From assembly GCA_019416685.1 (NCBI GenBank), contig DXWV01000053.1, forward strand, positions 1-9,103: a DNA stretch of 9,103 nucleotides. The letters run 5' to 3'. Position numbers and translations under genes: made by a program. The first letter of the stretch is position 1, and each line of letters opens with the position of its first letter. Under the pieces are notes generated by a model. The model ran no database searches. It was not told the DNA's origin and saw only the letters and a list, made by a program, of their open reading frames with translations. Positions 6,990 through 9,103 of the stretch are shown here, one piece after another. The DNA is from Bacteroides sp. GTDB lineage: Bacteria > Bacteroidota > Bacteroidia > Bacteroidales > Bacteroidaceae.

Positions 6990-7027
6990 ATTTCAAAATC
7001 TTTTCAGTTTCTCTTTTCATCTTTGTA
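6990..7027 (+). promoter_or_regulatory. Promoter and candidate response-regulator operator of the PepSY operon
   Basis: ATTTCAA (6990-6996), four bases, TTTTCAG (7001-7007), fourteen bases, then TTTGTA (7022-7027). The order, the 11-bp repeat spacing and the 14-base gap to TTTGTA equal those before the response-regulator gene (2795-2832), although the spacer sequences differ. The -7 element CATCTTTG matches TAnnTTTG at all but the first base, and the -33 box is not consensus. Control by the neighbouring OmpR-type regulator is inferred. Confidence 0.55.
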
Positions 7028-7072
7028 TCATAATTAAATATTCAAAGAAAAAACAGTATAAAAAAAATGATT

Positions 7073-7510
7073 ATGAAAAAGTTACTTCTTTTATTTGTGT
7101 GCCTGTTTACTATTCAATCTGTTGTAAGGGCAAATGATGATAAACCTATTAAGGTAGACCAGTTACCACAACCGGCTCAACAGTTTGTAAAATCGCACTT
7201 TAGCGACAGTAAGGTTGCTATGGCTAAAATGGAAACCGATTGGTTCGATAAGAGTTATGATGTCATTTTTACCGATGGCAATAAAGTAGAGTTTGATAAA
7301 CAAGGAAATTGGAAGGAGGTGAATTGCAAGTACAGTGCTGTCCCTGCGAGTGTTATTCCTGCGGCTATTCGTAAGTATATCTCAGAGAACTATCCCGACG
7401 CTAAGGTGTTGAAGATAGAACGTGACAAAAAAGAGTATGAAGTGAAGCTCTCTAATAAGTGGGAACTGAAGTTTGACCTGCAATTTAACCTGATTGATAT
7501 TGATAATTAA
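7073..7510 (+). CDS. Small exported PepSY-like (DUF2874) protein
   Basis: This is a 145-residue protein if the ATG at 7073 is used, giving a typical MKKLLLLF signal start; an ATG two codons earlier (7067) is equally in frame. A signal peptide with cleavage expected after VVRA (residue 20) sends it to the periplasm. The mature part has the PepSY-like/DUF2874 (PF11396) pattern: a short helix (LPQPAQQFVKSHF), then strands with DVIFTDGNKVEFDKQGNWKEV, then a second half (VPASVIPAAIRKYISENYPDAKVLKIE, YEVKLSNKWELKFD). Such proteins have no known enzymatic activity and often occur beside two-component systems in Bacteroidetes. It is co-transcribed with the lipoprotein gene 15 bases downstream. Its promoter resembles that of the response regulator. 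Confidence 0.88.
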   Translation: MKKLLLLFVCLFTIQSVVRANDDKPIKVDQLPQPAQQFVKSHFSDSKVAMAKMETDWFDKSYDVIFTDGNKVEFDKQGNWKEVNCKYSAVPASVIPAAIRKYISENYPDAKVLKIERDKKEYEVKLSNKWELKFDLQFNLIDIDN

Positions 7511-7525
7511 AAAAAATAGAGAATA

Positions 7526-8365
7526 ATGAAGACGAGATTTTATTCTATACTAATGGCGGTTGCCTGTATTATAGGTTTGCAAAGTTGTGATAATGATGAT
7601 GATAACATGAGAGTATCTCCCGAACTTCAGAAAGCATTCCTGGAGAAGTATCCTGCTGCTACTCGCGTAGAATGGGAAACAAAAGCCGGTTATTATGTTG
7701 CCGATTTTTATGATAATACCAGTGAAGCTTCTGCGTGGTTCACTCCGGCAGGTGTGTGGTGCATGACAGAAACGGATGTTTTGTATGTAGGCTTGCCCGA
7801 AGCTGTGAAAACGGCGTTTGAACAGGGAGATTATAGCACTTGGACTGTTGACGACGTTGATAAGTTGGAACGCCGGGATATGGAAACAGTATATGTCATT
7901 GAAGTTGAGAAGAAACCACAGGAAATGGATTTGTACTATTCTGCTGAAGGGCTTTTGATAAAAGCAGTTGCAGATACGGATCACGATGACGACTATGAAA
8001 GCCATTTACCGACACAGGCTCCGGAAGCAATTCTTTCTTTCATTAACGATAAATATCCCGATGCCCGGTTGATGGAGATAGAAGTAGAACAGGGCGTGAC
8101 AGAAGTGGAAATCATTCACGAGGGGCGTTGTAAGGAGGTTTGGTTTGATAAAACGAATAATTGGATTTCTACTTCGTGGGACATTCGTCGGAATGAACTC
8201 CCTGCTGTTGTGACACAAGCATTGGCAAACTCAGAATACAGTACGTATACTGTGGATGATGCCGAATATTATGAAGCACCGCAAGGAGATTATTATCAGA
8301 TTGAGCTGGAACAAGGAGCGAAAGAGGTAAAAGTGAAAATAGATACGACAGGGAAATTTATCTGA
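7526..8365 (+). CDS. Lipoprotein with tandem PepSY-like domains
   Basis: This 279-residue protein has a lipoprotein signal (IIGLQSC, lipidated C21). The following residues, DNDDDN, are an acidic stretch like the lipoprotein export signal that directs Bacteroidetes lipoproteins to the cell surface, so surface exposure is likely but inferred. The rest is two PepSY-like/DUF2874 domains, each of two halves: A1 about 31-86 (SPELQKAFLEKYPAATRVEW), B1 about 90-148, A2 about 166-220 (APEAILSFINDKYPDARLME), B2 about 225-279. B1 and B2 share YST(W/Y)TVDD (103 and 238), showing internal duplication. It is strongly acidic. Second gene of the PepSY operon. Ligand binding or modulation of the nearby sensor kinase is possible but unproven. 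Confidence 0.88.
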   Translation: MKTRFYSILMAVACIIGLQSCDNDDDNMRVSPELQKAFLEKYPAATRVEWETKAGYYVADFYDNTSEASAWFTPAGVWCMTETDVLYVGLPEAVKTAFEQGDYSTWTVDDVDKLERRDMETVYVIEVEKKPQEMDLYYSAEGLLIKAVADTDHDDDYESHLPTQAPEAILSFINDKYPDARLMEIEVEQGVTEVEIIHEGRCKEVWFDKTNNWISTSWDIRRNELPAVVTQALANSEYSTYTVDDAEYYEAPQGDYYQIELEQGAKEVKVKIDTTGKFI

Positions 8366-8402
8366 TCTCTATTGGACTTAAAGTTATCATAACAGCAATT
8401 AT

Positions 8403-8419
8403 AACAGAAAGCGTCTGTT
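8403..8419 (+). terminator. Weak hairpin after the PepSY operon
   Basis: AACAGA (8403-8408) and TCTGTT (8414-8419) form a 6-bp stem with a 5-base loop, 38 bases after the lipoprotein stop. There is no following T run, so it is not a standard intrinsic terminator. It could be a processing or end-protecting hairpin. Confidence 0.25.
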
Positions 8420-8501
8420 GAAGATCATCGATGTATGAAATAGTAAATAAGACGTAAGTTGCTGAATGACAAGGTAATTAATAATGCATTCTTTATGCTG
8501 T

Positions 8502-8595
8502 AAAAGTACGTATTTAAGTGTATCTTAAAAACGTACTTTTCTTGTATATAAGTACGTACTTTTACGGTAGAGAAGTACGTACTTTTGCCGGGCTA
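8502..8595. repeat. 23-bp-period array of ACGTACTTTT with leading hairpin
   Basis: ACGTACTTTT occurs at 8531, 8554 and 8577, exactly 23 bp apart. A degenerate copy (ACGTATTTAA) starts at 8508, again 23 bp earlier. The last two copies are the palindromic 14-mer AAGTACGTACTTTT (8550-8563 and 8573-8586) with differing 9-base spacers. The left end forms a hairpin: AAAAGTACGT (8502-8511) pairs with ACGTACTTTT (8531-8540), then after an A-A mismatch TTTAAG (8513-8518) pairs with CTTAAA (8524-8529) around a 5-base loop. It looks like an intergenic repeat or a multi-copy protein-binding site. Spacers are too short for CRISPR. Confidence 0.8.
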
Positions 8596-8666
8596 AAAAA
8601 GTAGGGTAAGACAAACTGTTAAGACAGTTAATGAGGAAGTGGAATGAAATAGAGACGGTTTACATA

Positions 8667-8693
8667 GTACTAAAAATATTTATTTTTTAGTAC
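8667..8693. repeat. 10-bp perfect inverted repeat (hairpin)
   Basis: GTACTAAAAA (8667-8676) and TTTTTAGTAC (8684-8693) pair perfectly around the 7-base loop TATTTAT. No T run follows on the plus strand. It lies between the two repeat arrays and, like the first, carries GTAC at its base. Confidence 0.6.
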
Positions 8694-8761
8694 AAAAAGA
8701 AGGGGTCGCTTTTACTTTTCTATATACCTCTTGTCAAGTCTTATAAACATTCCATTTGTTG

Positions 8762-8836
8762 CTCTACGAAGAACGCTTCGTTTCTCGTAGAGTTTCGACC
8801 CGATCTCCGTAGAGTTTCGATACGTTTCTCGTAGAG
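8762..8836. repeat. 22-bp-period array of CGTAGAG with leading hairpin
   Basis: CGTAGAG occurs at 8786, 8808 and 8830, exactly 22 bp apart. CGTTTCTCGTAGAG is repeated exactly at 8779-8792 and 8823-8836, and CGTAGAGTTTCGA at 8786-8798 and 8808-8820. The left end is inverted: CTCTACGAAGAAC (8762-8774) pairs with GTTTCTCGTAGAG (8780-8792) apart from two adjacent changed positions, leaving the loop GCTTC. The block is richer in CG dinucleotides than its surroundings. Confidence 0.8.
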
Positions 8837-9103
8837 GAAAATTATACCATGTTAACTTGTTTATAATCAGCTTATTAGCTAGAATGATTATTGTGTGCTT
8901 TTATTACTATAAACTATCTGCATTTTACAAAAGAAAGTGTTTTTTTATGTTTTAAAATTATTACATAAGAGATACCCTCATTCCTCTAATATTTATAAAT
9001 TCTTAGCCTGTTTAAATTGTATCAAAACCAATCCGAAATGAACTAAACTCACCACAGAATTCTAAGACCTGACCAAATAATCCGGTCCGAAAAAACAGTT
9101 AAT

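Larger units (their letters stand above)
8366..9103. other. 738-base gene-poor region with repeats
   Basis: No coding region is supportable here on either strand. It holds a small hairpin after the PepSY operon, a 23-bp-period array (8502-8595), a 6-bp inverted repeat AACTGT/ACAGTT (8614-8629), a 10-bp hairpin (8667-8693), a 22-bp-period array (8762-8836) and a 7-bp inverted repeat ATAATCA/TGATTAT (8863-8891). From about 8900 to the end I see only AT-rich sequence without clear structure. A short minus-strand frame open at the window edge cannot be judged. Confidence 0.6.

Noticed and set aside
8614..8629. AACTGT/ACAGTT inverted repeat as an operator or terminator
   Set aside because: A 6-bp AT-rich stem without a T run is expected by chance in such DNA.
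8502..8836. CRISPR array
   Set aside because: The periods of 22-23 bp leave spacers of about 9 bases, the units are degenerate, and there are no cas genes.
9051..9103. C-terminal end of a minus-strand gene entering from the right edge
   Set aside because: Two short frames are open at the edge (13 and 17 codons before a stop), which is too short and without recognisable sequence to call.

Overview
The window looks like a piece of a Bacteroides/Phocaeicola-type chromosome. The DNA is AT-rich, ribosome binding sites are weak, several promoters carry the Bacteroidetes -7 motif TAnnTTTG or a near match, and the protein families (DUF2400/TIGR02757, eukaryote-like ProRS, Sde182-type DUF1593, PepSY-like DUF2874) are typical of that group. 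The species assignment is inference.

Layout. Bases 1-185 are AT-rich and gene-free and stop abruptly at the 3' portion of a tRNA-Gly(CCC) gene (about 185-231). That fragment is followed by an intact terminator. The 5' half of the tRNA is missing, as expected at the far junction (att site) of an element integrated in the tRNA 3' end, with the element extending leftwards out of the window. Next come a DUF2400 protein (289-1020), prolyl-tRNA synthetase proS (1147-2628) and a strong terminator. Then follows a tight operon of an OmpR-type response regulator, a sensor kinase and a DUF5131 (phage Gp37/Gp68-like) three-cysteine protein (2859-5593). A secreted Sde182/DUF1593 nucleoside-hydrolase-like protein lies convergent on the minus strand (5633-6919). 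Divergent from it are two exported PepSY-like proteins (7073-8365): a small periplasmic one and a lipoprotein with two tandem PepSY-like domains. The last 738 bases hold no convincing gene but contain two short-period repeat arrays and several hairpins.

How the parts may work together. The promoter of the two-component operon and the promoter of the PepSY operon share the same layout: two ATTTCAG-like direct repeats 11 bp apart, then exactly 14 bases to TTTGTA. This suggests that the response regulator controls both its own operon and the PepSY genes, making the exported PepSY proteins likely outputs of, or feedback partners for, the sensor kinase. DUF5131 would be co-expressed with the two-component system.

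Most unusual items: the shared operator layout; the tRNA-Gly remnant marking an integration junction; two unrelated downstream arrays (23-bp and 22-bp period) that share one architecture, an inverted copy making a hairpin followed by direct copies; a ProRS whose zinc-binding cysteines are mostly lost; and a DUF5131 gene in a regulatory operon.
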